A DNA stretch of 64,000 nt from Nostoc sp. S4 (GTDB lineage Bacteria; Cyanobacteriota; Cyanobacteriia; Cyanobacteriales; Nostocaceae). Below the pieces are notes generated by a model. That model did not search any database. It was given only the letters and a program-made list of their open reading frames with translations, and was not told where the DNA came from. Location of the stretch: positions 1 through 64,000 of the forward strand of contig JAQYWR010000033.1 of assembly GCA_029379225.1 (NCBI GenBank), written 5' to 3'. How positions within the stretch are numbered: the stretch's first letter is position 1; the number at the start of each line of letters is the position of its first letter. The position numbers and the translations under genes were made by a program. Positions 37,361 to 45,884 of this stretch are shown here, piece after piece.

Positions 37361-37458
37361 AGTTTTTTAGAATTACTAATGATTCAACTACAAAATCAAA
37401 TTAGTTACGGTAATTTGTAATTCGTAATTGTTAGAGATTACCAAGAAATAAATTAGTA

Positions 37459-37521
37459 CTAATTGTGGGATAGACATCTTGTCTGCCCTTGGTTATGGGC
37501 GGGCGAGACCCCACCCCACAA
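37459..37521. repeat. Dispersed palindromic repeat, copy in the ALDH/aminotransferase spacer
   Basis: ATTGTGGG and CCCCACAAT bound a core (37481-37509) that is nearly the reverse complement of 50023-50051. It lies in the 257-bp spacer between two genes of the proposed lysine cluster. Confidence 0.65.
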
Positions 37522-37617
37522 TAAAAGTTAAATATTTTCTTATTTAGAAATCCCTGACTCCACCCATTAACGAGGAAGCTTAAAACAACAAACCAATTCA
37601 ATTGCTCTGTCTATTAA

Positions 37618-39123
37618 TTACGAATTATTTCTGTTATCTATTTGGGCGCGTTGTAAACTTCCTGAAAAGTCAACATAAACACTTTTCCATTCTGTGAACA
37701 CATCTAAAGCAGTGCTGCCAGCTTCCCGGTGTCCGTTGCCAGTTTGTTTGACACCACCGAAAGGTAAGTGTACTTCTGCACCAATAGTGGGGCCATTAAT
37801 ATAAGTGATACCTGCTTCGATGTCACGCATGGCAGTAAAAGCACGGTTGATATCGCGGGTATAAACTGAAGAGGAAAGACCGTAATTGGTATCATTGATA
37901 ATAGCGATCGCTTCTTCAAAAGAATTCACCTCAATTAATGCCACCACTGGGCCGAATATCTCTTCACGAGCAACGCGCATATTGGAAGTTACATTATCCA
38001 AAATAGTCGGTTGAAAAAAGTAACCATTTTTTAATTCACCAACAGCTGCGATTTCCCCACCAATTAAAACTTTTGCTCCTTCCTCACGAGCAATTTCTAA
38101 ATACTTGCTTACCTGCTGGAGTTGCTTTTCATTGATTATCGGCCCGATATCTGTATCAGGGTCATTGCCAGCACCCAAGCGTAATTTACTGGCACGCTCA
38201 TAAAGCATAGCAGTAAATTTTTCCTTGATGTCACGATGCAAAATCAGGCGACTGGTAGCTGTACATCGTTGACCGGTTGTGCCAAAAGCACCCCAGACTG
38301 CACCATCTAAAGCCAGTTCTAAATCGGCATCTTCCATTACCACCTGGGCATTTTTACCACCCATTTCCAAACAGACACGCTTGTGAGTGCGTCCGCAAGT
38401 CGCGCCCACAAAAGCACCAGTTTGGGAAGAACCAGTAAAGGACACCAAATCAACATCGGCATGTTCGACTAAAGCTTTCCCCGCCTCTTCTCCCACACCA
38501 TGCACCAAGTTAATTACTCCTGGCGGTAAGCCTGCTTGTTGGAAAATTTCAATTAATTTAGCTGCACAGGCAGAGGTATCTTCAGCAGGTTTGAGAATGA
38601 CTGTATTGCCACACACCAATGCTGGCATAGCTTTCCAGCAAGGAATTGCCACCGGAAAATTCCAGGGGGTAATTAAGGCGCACACACCTATGGGCATTCG
38701 TACCGTCATGGCAAATTTATTCGGCATTTCCGAGGGTGTGGTTTGCCCAAAAAGTCGCCGTCCTTCACCAGCGCTGTAAAAGGCGCAGTCAATACCTTCT
38801 TGCACGTCTCCCCTAGCTTCTGTCAGGGGTTTACCCATTTCTCGACTGATTAACTGGGCAAGTTCTTCTTTGTGTTCAAGTAATATTTCTCCGACGCGAA
38901 AAATGTATTCTGCCCTTGCTGGGGCGGGGACTTGGCGCCAACTGTGGTAGGCTTTGCGGGCAGCGGCTACGGCTGTATCTACGTCCTTAGCTTGGGAACG
39001 GGGAAATGTAGCAACAAGTTCGGTTCTGTCAGCAGGGTTGCGGCTTTCGAGAGTTGTTTGTTCTACAGCAGTCAACCATTGACCGTTTATGTAATTGCGG
39101 CAAGATAGCGGAGTTACGATCAC
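37618..39123 (-). CDS. NAD(P)-dependent aldehyde dehydrogenase
   Basis: A 501-residue aldehyde dehydrogenase of full length. ITPWNFPVAIPCWK starts the cofactor region, FTGSSQTGAFV is the NAD loop, EMGGKN supplies the general base Glu (about 254) and GTTGQRCTA the nucleophile Cys 34 residues later. EIFGPVVALIEV and LPFGGVKQTGNGH are late landmarks. It oxidises an aldehyde, probably an amino-acid semialdehyde given the neighbours. It could serve as aminoadipate-semialdehyde or succinate-semialdehyde dehydrogenase. The start is GTG at 39123. A 115-bp gap separates it from the cyclase-family gene. Confidence 0.92.
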   Translation of the reverse strand: MIVTPLSCRNYINGQWLTAVEQTTLESRNPADRTELVATFPRSQAKDVDTAVAAARKAYHSWRQVPAPARAEYIFRVGEILLEHKEELAQLISREMGKPLTEARGDVQEGIDCAFYSAGEGRRLFGQTTPSEMPNKFAMTVRMPIGVCALITPWNFPVAIPCWKAMPALVCGNTVILKPAEDTSACAAKLIEIFQQAGLPPGVINLVHGVGEEAGKALVEHADVDLVSFTGSSQTGAFVGATCGRTHKRVCLEMGGKNAQVVMEDADLELALDGAVWGAFGTTGQRCTATSRLILHRDIKEKFTAMLYERASKLRLGAGNDPDTDIGPIINEKQLQQVSKYLEIAREEGAKVLIGGEIAAVGELKNGYFFQPTILDNVTSNMRVAREEIFGPVVALIEVNSFEEAIAIINDTNYGLSSSVYTRDINRAFTAMRDIEAGITYINGPTIGAEVHLPFGGVKQTGNGHREAGSTALDVFTEWKSVYVDFSGSLQRAQIDNRNNS

Positions 39124-39238
39124 AAAAACCTCCGACCGATAATCCAGTGGAACTTGTGTACTAAGTTTGCTTGCTTTCTAGGTTATCGTCAAGTCTAGAA
39201 AAGAACTCACAATTGAGGAATTTCTCCGGCTGTTTACC

Positions 39239-39961
39239 TTAAGGCACGAATGCCAAAACTCCCACAGGACAACCAGAACCACCGCGCAATCTGAGAATTG
39301 CGATCGCTAGAGTAGTACCTAATGGTGGCAGTTGATCCAAATTGGTGAGATTCTCTAGCACAATGCGCGGTTGTTCTAATACCAAGCGGTTAGTAGCAAA
39401 GGTGTTATCTTGTCCTGGATCTACACCATGAGTATCAATTCCTACCCCAGCAATTTGGCGTTGTTCGAGTAAAAATTGCGTGGCATCAGCGCCAAACCCT
39501 GGAAAGTGGCTAATTCCTTCGGCATCATGATTGAAGAATGCATTTTTATCAAACCACTTTTTTTCCCATCCAGTATTCAGTATAACTACGCAGCCAGAAG
39601 AAATTTCACCGTATTGTTCTTCCCAAGCCAGAACATCAGCGATTGTCAGGGCATAATCAAAATTAACTTTGACAGCTTCACGGATATCTATGACTACTGC
39701 GGGTACGACTAAAGACTGGGCTGGGTATTGGTCAATTCCAATACTATGACTATAAAAGCTATTAGGAGCATTGATATGGGTAGCGCTATGTTCTCCCAAG
39801 GAAAAACGGCGCAGGTAATAGGCATCGTTGTTTAATTCAGCTACAGTTTCAAATTCTACTGGAGGATCGCCAGGCCATTGGGGAATATCCAAGTCAATAA
39901 CATGACTTAAGTGGATAACACGTGTGTAGGTGATACTCTTTTGATTTTCAGGTTGTATCAT
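39239..39961 (-). CDS. Cyclase/kynurenine-formamidase-family metal hydrolase
   Basis: A 240-residue protein of the cyclase family (Pfam type PF04199), which includes kynurenine formamidase. LSHVIDLDIPQWPGDPP is the standard opening, and GEHSATHINAPNSF at residues 56-69 is a variant of the metal-binding HxGTHxDxP motif, with Asn in place of Asp. VGIDTHGVDPG follows later. Family members hydrolyse amides or lactones using Mn or Zn. The Asn substitution makes the reaction uncertain. It reads in the same direction as the ALDH gene, so it may belong to the same operon, but there is no other tryptophan-degradation gene in view. Confidence 0.85.
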   Translation of the reverse strand: MIQPENQKSITYTRVIHLSHVIDLDIPQWPGDPPVEFETVAELNNDAYYLRRFSLGEHSATHINAPNSFYSHSIGIDQYPAQSLVVPAVVIDIREAVKVNFDYALTIADVLAWEEQYGEISSGCVVILNTGWEKKWFDKNAFFNHDAEGISHFPGFGADATQFLLEQRQIAGVGIDTHGVDPGQDNTFATNRLVLEQPRIVLENLTNLDQLPPLGTTLAIAILRLRGGSGCPVGVLAFVP

Positions 39962-40467
39962 CCCAGCCTTCTATTTAATAAAACAAAGGATTTCTCTCAA
40001 AAGTGCGATGTTTAGCCTGGATTTTTAGAAAGTAATAATACAGTATTGCACTGCCCAGTGCGATCGCCACAGCTGATTTTGCGATCGGTCACTTTGCAAT
40101 ACGCTTGGCTTTGGGAAAATTTGTCTGCTGAGCTAGGCTGTTCTTGAGCAGGGGAGGCTGTTCTTAGGTAGGGGAACAAAGGCTTATCCCAAGCGTATTC
40201 GGTCACTATGGCCATTAACAAAGCTCAGAGGTTCATTAACAAACCTCAAACAGAGATTTGAAAAATTAAAAGCCACGCTGATGTCATTCTCAATAAATAG
40301 TATTTGATGCTAGTCTTCACTCACTAGCATTGAATACTATAAATTAAATAAAATGGTGCGTTACCCTTTGGCATAACGCACCCTATTAAAAAACTGTTTT
40401 ACAATGCCTAATGCCCAATCCCCTGTTTTCAAGACAAGTTTAGTTGTCGTAAAATACTTGTCTCAGG
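39962..40467. other. Spacer with hairpin repeats
   Basis: It includes an 18-bp imperfect palindrome at 40297-40340 (ATAGTATTTGATGCTAGT with its complement) and a GGTGCGTTA...TAACGCACC repeat at 40355-40382. These lie downstream of the convergent or minus-strand genes. No gene is supported; the 40012-40221 open frame looks random. Confidence 0.6.
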
Positions 40468-41253
40468 TCAAAAATCTAAAACTGGCCAGTCTGGTTGGCG
40501 ATAGTAGCGTGTCATGTCGTCAAACTTACGCAACTCGACGCGGTCGAGCAAAAATTCTGGCAAACTCAACAACCATTGTTGATTTAACTCAGAAAACATC
40601 GTACTGAAGCTCGTGCGGTCTAAATCAGATGGAATTTCCCCAAAATAGGCTAATGTAATATGGGCTGTAAAGTGATAGTGCTGCTCGATACCCAAAGCAA
40701 TTAACTTCGGGTTTTGATAAATTGTTCGGCGAAATTGAATAATTTCCTCATAGCAGCGTTCATCCTGGGGTACTAAACAAACAGCTACAGCTCTTGGCAT
40801 CACTATCAATCCCAGCATTTGCCATTGAATAGGATGATTCCTTGTCATCAATTGTTGATATTGCTGAAATATTTCGGCTAAACAAGAGTGTAACTCGTTA
40901 TCAAATTTAGGATTTTTTTCGCAGGCGTCAAGGTAAGCATTATCCCAAATTAAATCAGCTAAAGTCAGATGGAAGCTAGCTGGAGGTACGGGCACGATTA
41001 AGTCACGGTTTACAGGTAGCTGTAAAAGTTCCTCTTGGTATATCTGTAATTTGGCATAGAAAGCAGAGTTTTCTGATTCTTCTTCAGCAGGCGGAGTCAT
41101 TAACGTATAACCAGGAAAGGGCGCTGCTTGTCTCACCCCAGAATTTGCCTGAAATTTAGAAGATTCCTGGATATGCTGGGCTTGGGATCTGTAGGCTTCT
41201 GGCAGTGTCAGCCGTGCTAACCGATTTAAGTAGGTTTGATAGTTGTCGTCCAA
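40468..41253 (-). CDS. 2H phosphoesterase (DUF1868 type)
   Basis: A 261-residue protein with two HxT motifs, the mark of the 2H phosphoesterase fold: SFHLTLAD with His95 and Thr97, and TAHITLAYF with His198 and Thr200. Such enzymes act on cyclic phosphates of RNA or nucleotides. The region between is helical with a Trp-rich stretch (PIQWQMLGLIVMP). Frame and first residues point to a TTG start at 41253 (MDDNYQTYL). It is transcribed away from holA. The biological substrate is unknown. Confidence 0.85.
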   Translation of the reverse strand: MDDNYQTYLNRLARLTLPEAYRSQAQHIQESSKFQANSGVRQAAPFPGYTLMTPPAEEESENSAFYAKLQIYQEELLQLPVNRDLIVPVPPASFHLTLADLIWDNAYLDACEKNPKFDNELHSCLAEIFQQYQQLMTRNHPIQWQMLGLIVMPRAVAVCLVPQDERCYEEIIQFRRTIYQNPKLIALGIEQHYHFTAHITLAYFGEIPSDLDRTSFSTMFSELNQQWLLSLPEFLLDRVELRKFDDMTRYYRQPDWPVLDF

Positions 41254-41351
41254 TCTTCATAGCCTCACGCTCTCACTTGATAGATTTTAGGGAAAATTAT
41301 CCAGATTAACAGAATGATTTCAAAAGTATTTAGTTTTTTAATGTAACGATC

Positions 41352-41482
41352 GGGGAGTGGGGAGAGAGGGGGGAGTGTGGGGAGTGTGGGGAGAGAGGGG
41401 AGAGAGGGGGGAGTGTGGGGAGAGAGGGGGGCAAGATTTCCTTTCACACCTCCTTTTCCTCCCACACCTCTCACACTCCCTG
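41352..41482. repeat. G-rich and C-rich simple-sequence block with quadruplex potential
   Basis: Plus-strand runs of three to six G separated by short A/T spacers fill 41352-41431 (for example GGGGAGTGGGGAGAGAGGGG), and a matching C-rich block covers 41446-41482. The pattern fits a G-quadruplex or a long imperfect hairpin. It lies upstream of holA, in the spacer between two divergent genes. Confidence 0.7.
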
Positions 41483-41514
41483 TTTGCCTGATGCCCGCAT
41501 TAGGAGGTAACTCT

Positions 41515-42510
41515 ATGCCAATCTACGTTTACTGGGGTGAGGATGATTTTGCTATAGAAAAAGCGATCGCTCTTTTGCGGGATCGCGTTCTCGATCCCCA
41601 ATGGATTAGTTTTAACTACACTTCATTTCCACCTGAGCGAGCTGATGCTGCTATTGAGGCGTTAAATCAGGTGATGACGCCAACTTTTGGCGCTGGTGGG
41701 CGCTTGGTATGGCTGATTAACACTACCCTTTGCCAGCACTGTCCAGACAATGTATTAGCAGAATTGGGGCGATCGCTACCAGTGATTCCCGAAAACTCTT
41801 TTTTATTGCTTACCAGCCGCAACAAACCGGATGAACGACTCAAATCTACGAAATTGCTAAAACAATTTGCTACTGAGTTCCGAGAATTTCCACTTGTTCC
41901 TCCTTGGAAAACAGAATTGCTGGTGCAATCTGTTAACCAAGCAGCTCAAACTCTAGGCGTGAAACTAACGGCGAAAACTGCTGAGTTGTTGGCTGAATCT
42001 GTAGGAAATGATACACGGCTTCTGTATAATGAGATGGAAAAATTGCGTCTATATGCCCAAGGTAGTCATAAACCTTTAGACGTAGATATCATTAGTAAGT
42101 TAGTAAGAAATACTACCCAAAATAGTTTACAATTAGCAGCAGCAATTAGAACAGGAGACACAGCAAAAGCTTTGATTACGTTAGCCGATCTCATCAATGC
42201 TTCTGAGCCGGGATTACGGATAGTATCTACACTAATTGGACAATTTCGCACCTGGCTATGGGTAAAGATTATGATGGAAAGTGGTGAGCGAAATCAACAA
42301 GCGATCGCTCAAGCTGCTGATATCGTTAATCCCAAACGCATCTACTTCCTACAGCAAGAAATCAGGCTTCTTTCTCTAGAGCAGTTAATCTCTTGCTTAC
42401 CCTTACTACTGGAATTAGAAGTTAGCCTGAAACAAGGAGTATCAGAAATATCAGCACTCCAAACTAAAGTAATTGAACTTTGTCAAGTATGTAGAGGAAG
42501 TTCACAATAA
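41515..42510 (+). CDS. holA: DNA polymerase III subunit delta
   Basis: A 331-residue delta subunit of the clamp loader. MPIYVYWGEDDFAIEKAI is a typical start and the ATG at 41515 has AGGAGGT at 41502-41508, so the longer frame to 41377, translated from simple repeats, is rejected. LTSRNKPDERLKSTKLLKQ and LLAESVGNDTRLLYNEMEKL are conserved blocks of domain III and the collar. Delta opens the sliding clamp for DNA replication. The gene is separated from its neighbours by G-rich sequence upstream and 100 bp downstream. Confidence 0.93.
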   Translation: MPIYVYWGEDDFAIEKAIALLRDRVLDPQWISFNYTSFPPERADAAIEALNQVMTPTFGAGGRLVWLINTTLCQHCPDNVLAELGRSLPVIPENSFLLLTSRNKPDERLKSTKLLKQFATEFREFPLVPPWKTELLVQSVNQAAQTLGVKLTAKTAELLAESVGNDTRLLYNEMEKLRLYAQGSHKPLDVDIISKLVRNTTQNSLQLAAAIRTGDTAKALITLADLINASEPGLRIVSTLIGQFRTWLWVKIMMESGERNQQAIAQAADIVNPKRIYFLQQEIRLLSLEQLISCLPLLLELEVSLKQGVSEISALQTKVIELCQVCRGSSQ

Positions 42511-42612
42511 ATATAAAAGCTTGATATATTGGGCAATTACTGGAACTTCCTACTCCGAAAAGAATTCAAAGTTGTTATAAGATACCTGATGTAGTTTTGC
42601 ATTACACACAAT

Positions 42613-43083
42613 ATGAAGAAAATTTCTCATTTCTTTTCTCAATCTAACCGAAAGCGAATCCTTTCCCAATCATTATTTTTCGGTTTTGTAGCCACTGTAG
42701 GATTGATTTCCAACGGTTTTTCATCAAGTTCAAAAGCTTATGGTCAAACTCCACCAGTTAACAATACAGAAATTAAAAGCTATGCCCAAGCGGTGCTAGC
42801 AATGGAACCAGCGCGTCAAAACGCGTTTGAAGAAATTAAAAAACTTATTGGCAGTGGAGAAATTCCCAAGATTGTTTGTAATGATTCTAACAGTATCAAT
42901 GGTCTTCCCAGAAAAGCTCAAAATATCGCAGTGAATTACTGTACTCACTCTCAAAAAATTGTCGAAGATAATGGTCTGAGCATCGACCGCTTCAACAAAA
43001 TTACTATAGAACTGCAAAATAACAATAACTTAAAACAGGAGGTTTACAATACCTTATTAATCCTGCAACAACAAACTCCTTAG
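42613..43083 (+). CDS. DUF4168 secreted protein
   Basis: A 156-residue protein with a signal peptide (about residues 17-40, ending SKAYGQ), so it is exported. Residues 50-155 form the DUF4168 domain, which is helical: EIKSYAQAVLAMEPAR, NAFEEIKKLIGSGEIP, LSIDRFNKITIELQNN. Two Cys (VCND and NYCTH) may form a disulfide. The domain is widespread in cyanobacteria and proteobacteria, and its function is unknown. The gene is alone. Confidence 0.82.
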   Translation: MKKISHFFSQSNRKRILSQSLFFGFVATVGLISNGFSSSSKAYGQTPPVNNTEIKSYAQAVLAMEPARQNAFEEIKKLIGSGEIPKIVCNDSNSINGLPRKAQNIAVNYCTHSQKIVEDNGLSIDRFNKITIELQNNNNLKQEVYNTLLILQQQTP

Positions 43084-43301
43084 AAGAAGTAGGTACAAAG
43101 AAATACTATGTCCACGCTAAGATAAAAATTACAGATGACCAGTTCAAAGCCCTAAACAGTCAACAGTTATCAAGAAACAGTGGTAAATGATAGCTGGTAA
43201 TTTTTCATTTGCAGCTAGTAAAATAACTCAAAAAATTAAATTTCTAATAGAGAATTTGCGATATTTGCTTAACTTATTTAATAGTTACGTAAAATCAAGT
43301 A

Positions 43302-43553
43302 TTATGTCATTTTTGATGGATTGTTAAATCCATTCACGATAATTATTACCGGAATTATTATTGAACGACCATCCCATAACCCTTTACTTAAAAGTACGAT
43401 TTGAACCAAAGCGAATACAAAAGTGTAGGTGAATACACCCCATTTTTTCATCATCCACATACCAATAAAGCTGACAAAGCTAATCAATGATTTAGATGCA
43501 AATTCTCTTATAGTCCGCTTGCCTTGAAGATTTGGGACTTTTAGCTTACCCAT
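43302..43553 (-). CDS. Small membrane protein sharing its N-terminus with the neighbouring protease
   Basis: An 83-residue protein with two to three hydrophobic segments (SLISFVSFIGMWMM, VFTYTFVFALVQIVLL, IIIPVIIIVNGF). Its first 12 residues (MGKLKVPNLQGK) are nearly identical to the start of the aspartic-protease-like gene just upstream (MGNLVLPNLQGK). The two genes are 5 bp apart on the same strand, so they are probably co-transcribed. The shared start suggests duplication of a translation-start region. Function unknown. Confidence 0.6.
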   Translation of the reverse strand: MGKLKVPNLQGKRTIREFASKSLISFVSFIGMWMMKKWGVFTYTFVFALVQIVLLSKGLWDGRSIIIPVIIIVNGFNNPSKMT

Positions 43554-43558
43554 TTCAG

Positions 43559-44017
43559 CTACAATACACTCAGATATGTCTGCTCAGAATTCATTGGCAA
43601 AATACGCAATTTTTGATTTTTCAGGTCTGGTTCTAACCCTAAAACTTCCATTGGCGTGACACCCAAAAGTGCATAGGGTACTTCTGTAAGTTCCAGACAA
43701 TCAAAAGTTCCTTGCCTTTCTCCAATACTTAATTCAACATCTCGAAAAATTCGCCCTTGCTGCACTCCAGCCGCAGTTTCTACCTGAGCTTCTCCACCTT
43801 GAACTAAACCTAGTTGACTAATAATGCTAGCAGGTAAACACAGTAATGTTGCACCTGTATCAACTAAAACATCATCCAGCGTACAAAAGCGCACTTGCTC
43901 CAAAGAAATAAAGCCTCGCTCAGCTAGAACTCGGTCGATTCGATTTGTGACAGTCGGGCTAACTATTACTTGTCCCATTTGCTTACCCTGAAGATTTGGC
44001 AGTACTAGGTTACCCAT
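43559..44017 (-). CDS. Retroviral-type aspartic protease-like protein
   Basis: A 152-residue protein with the DTGA hallmark of pepsin/retropepsin-like proteases: LVDTGATLLCLP with Asp53. Downstream VETAAGVQQGRIFRDVELSI and LGVTPMEVLGLEPD complete a single retropepsin-like domain that would act as a dimer. Cyanobacteria carry many such small soluble proteins and their substrates are not known. The frame's N-terminal MGNLVLPNLQGK is shared with the next gene; the second Met at residue 14 (MGQVIVSPTVTN) is an alternative start. It is divergent from tpiA. Confidence 0.82.
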   Translation of the reverse strand: MGNLVLPNLQGKQMGQVIVSPTVTNRIDRVLAERGFISLEQVRFCTLDDVLVDTGATLLCLPASIISQLGLVQGGEAQVETAAGVQQGRIFRDVELSIGERQGTFDCLELTEVPYALLGVTPMEVLGLEPDLKNQKLRILPMNSEQTYLSVL

Positions 44018-44165
44018 TTGAGTTAATTCTCGGTGAGGATTTTAAATTTATTGTAGTTGAGTAATAACCAGAACTAGTTTCAATCCTTGAGCGACGAGGA
44101 GTGTACGAAAAAGTAGTACAGTGAAAAATGCATCTAGTAGCGTTAGGATCTTGACTAAATTACCT

Positions 44166-44897
44166 GTGCGAAAAATAGTTATTGCCGGTAACTGGAAAAT
44201 GTACAAAACCCAGGCAGAGTCCGAAGACTTTTTGCGAGGATTTCTGCCCTACTTACAAGAAACGCCTGAAGAGCGGGAAGTACTATTGTGCCCTCCTTTC
44301 ACTAACCTCAGCGTTTTGTCTAGGAATTTACATGGTAGTCGGGTACAACTGGGGGCGCAAAATGTGCATTGGGATGAATTTGGAGCCTACACGGGTGAGA
44401 TTTCTGCCCCAATGCTGACAGAAATTGGCGCGCGTTTTGTGATTGTCGGTCATAGCGAACGCCGACAATACTTTGGTGAAACGGACGCCACTGTTAATCT
44501 GCGCCTGAGAACAGCTCAAAGGTTTGGTTTGACCCCAATTCTCTGTGTTGGCGAAACTAAACAACAACGAGATAAGGGAGAAACTGAATCATTCATTACT
44601 CTCCAACTCGACAAAGGTTTGGTAGATATCGATCGAGAAAATTTGGTGATCGCCTATGAACCCATTTGGGCAATTGGGACTGGTGATACTTGTGAAGCTG
44701 TCGAAGCTAATCGAATAATTGGCTTAATTCGTAGCGAATTGAGTAATCCAAATGTATCAATTCAATATGGTGGCTCAGTCAAGCCGAATAATATTGATGA
44801 AATCATGGCTCAACCAGAAATTGATGGCGTTTTAGTGGGAGGAGCAAGTCTCGACCCTGAGAGTTTCGCTCGGATTGTCAATTATAAGTTAGTCTGA
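44166..44897 (+). CDS. tpiA: Triosephosphate isomerase
   Basis: A 243-residue TIM barrel that interconverts dihydroxyacetone phosphate and glyceraldehyde-3-phosphate in glycolysis and the Calvin cycle. NWKMYK near residue 9 has the substrate Asn and Lys, GHSERR near 93 the electrophile His, AYEPIWAIGTG the base Glu, and YGGSVKPNN the phosphate loop. The start is taken as GTG at 44166, which gives the family's usual MRKIVIAGNWK; an upstream extension to 44121 lacks conserved residues. A hairpin follows 16 bp after the stop. Confidence 0.95.
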   Translation: MRKIVIAGNWKMYKTQAESEDFLRGFLPYLQETPEEREVLLCPPFTNLSVLSRNLHGSRVQLGAQNVHWDEFGAYTGEISAPMLTEIGARFVIVGHSERRQYFGETDATVNLRLRTAQRFGLTPILCVGETKQQRDKGETESFITLQLDKGLVDIDRENLVIAYEPIWAIGTGDTCEAVEANRIIGLIRSELSNPNVSIQYGGSVKPNNIDEIMAQPEIDGVLVGGASLDPESFARIVNYKLV

Positions 44898-44912
44898 TGT
44901 GCCTTTTTCTCG

Positions 44913-44933
44913 TTCCCATGCTGTGCATGGGAA
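44913..44933. terminator. 9-bp hairpin after tpiA
   Basis: TTCCCATGC and GCATGGGAA are exact inverted arms with a TGT loop, just downstream of tpiA. It has no U-tract, so termination is plausible but unproven. It is also a common spacer palindrome. Confidence 0.5.
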
Positions 44934-45023
44934 TGGCTAATATCGCCGCAAGCCTTAGCTTCGATTTTTGAATTTATATGTGAAGTATTCTGAATTCTGA
45001 GTTTTGAATTCTGACTTCTTTTT

Positions 45024-45884
45024 ATGCCAAGTAACTTAATAATTCGAGGACGCTGTTTCGAGTGGGGACAACGGACTTATTTGATGGGTATTTTGAATGT
45101 GACACCTGATAGCTTTAGCGATGGAGGTGAGTTTAACACGACCTCTGTGGCTTTAGTCCAGGCGCAAGCATTGGTGGCTGCTGGTGCTGACATTATCGAT
45201 GTGGGTGGTCAATCAACTCGACCAGGAGCAAAACAAATAACTCTCCAAGAGGAACTTGACCGGGTGCTATCGGTGTTACAGGTACTCAGAGGAGAAATTT
45301 CAGTACCGATTTCTATAGATACTACCCGTGCTGCTGTAGCAAGAGCCTCTGTAGAAGCTGGAGCGGATATGATTAATGATATTTCTGGGGGTAGCTTTGA
45401 CTGGGAAATGTTGCCAACAGTGGCCAGTTTAAGTGTGCCAATTATTTTAATGCACATCCGAGGAACACCACAAACGATGCAGCAGATGACAGATTATCAG
45501 GATTTGATGGCAGAAATTTTTAGTTTTTTGCAAAACCAAATCGCGGCTGCAACTGCTGTTGGCGTTGACCGGGAGCAGGTGATTATCGATCCTGGGATTG
45601 GTTTTGCGAAGAATTATCAGCAAAATTTAAAAATTTTTTCACAATTGCGATCGCTCACAGCACTCAACTGTCCTATTTTAGTAGGAGCATCTCGTAAAAG
45701 TTTCATTGGTCGGATTCTCAATCAACCAGATCCTAAAGCACGAGTTTGGGGAACCGCAGCAGCTTGTTGTGCTGCTATCGCCAATGGCGCTGATATCCTG
45801 CGAGTTCACGATGTCCAAGAAATGCGAGATGTTTCCCTGGTAGCCGATGCAATATTCCGACAAGCTGCACAGTGTGACTTTTAG
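45024..45884 (+). CDS. folP: Dihydropteroate synthase
   Basis: A 286-residue enzyme that joins p-aminobenzoate to 6-hydroxymethyl-dihydropterin pyrophosphate in folate synthesis. MGILNVTPDSFSDGG at residues 22-34 is the pyrophosphate loop, DVGGQSTRPGA the next signature and IDPGIGFAKNYQQN a later one. SRKSFIGRIL near 231 contains the pterin-binding Lys and Arg. Its end overlaps the convergent SPFH gene by 4 bp. Expression is probably constitutive; no operator was found. Confidence 0.95.
   Translation: MPSNLIIRGRCFEWGQRTYLMGILNVTPDSFSDGGEFNTTSVALVQAQALVAAGADIIDVGGQSTRPGAKQITLQEELDRVLSVLQVLRGEISVPISIDTTRAAVARASVEAGADMINDISGGSFDWEMLPTVASLSVPIILMHIRGTPQTMQQMTDYQDLMAEIFSFLQNQIAAATAVGVDREQVIIDPGIGFAKNYQQNLKIFSQLRSLTALNCPILVGASRKSFIGRILNQPDPKARVWGTAAACCAAIANGADILRVHDVQEMRDVSLVADAIFRQAAQCDF

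Noticed and set aside
40012..40221. A 69-residue open frame on the minus strand
   Set aside because: It runs through spacer repeats and resembles nothing.
41377..41514. Longer N-terminus for holA
   Set aside because: It is translated from G-rich simple repeats; the ATG at 41515 has a perfect ribosome site and gives the usual start.
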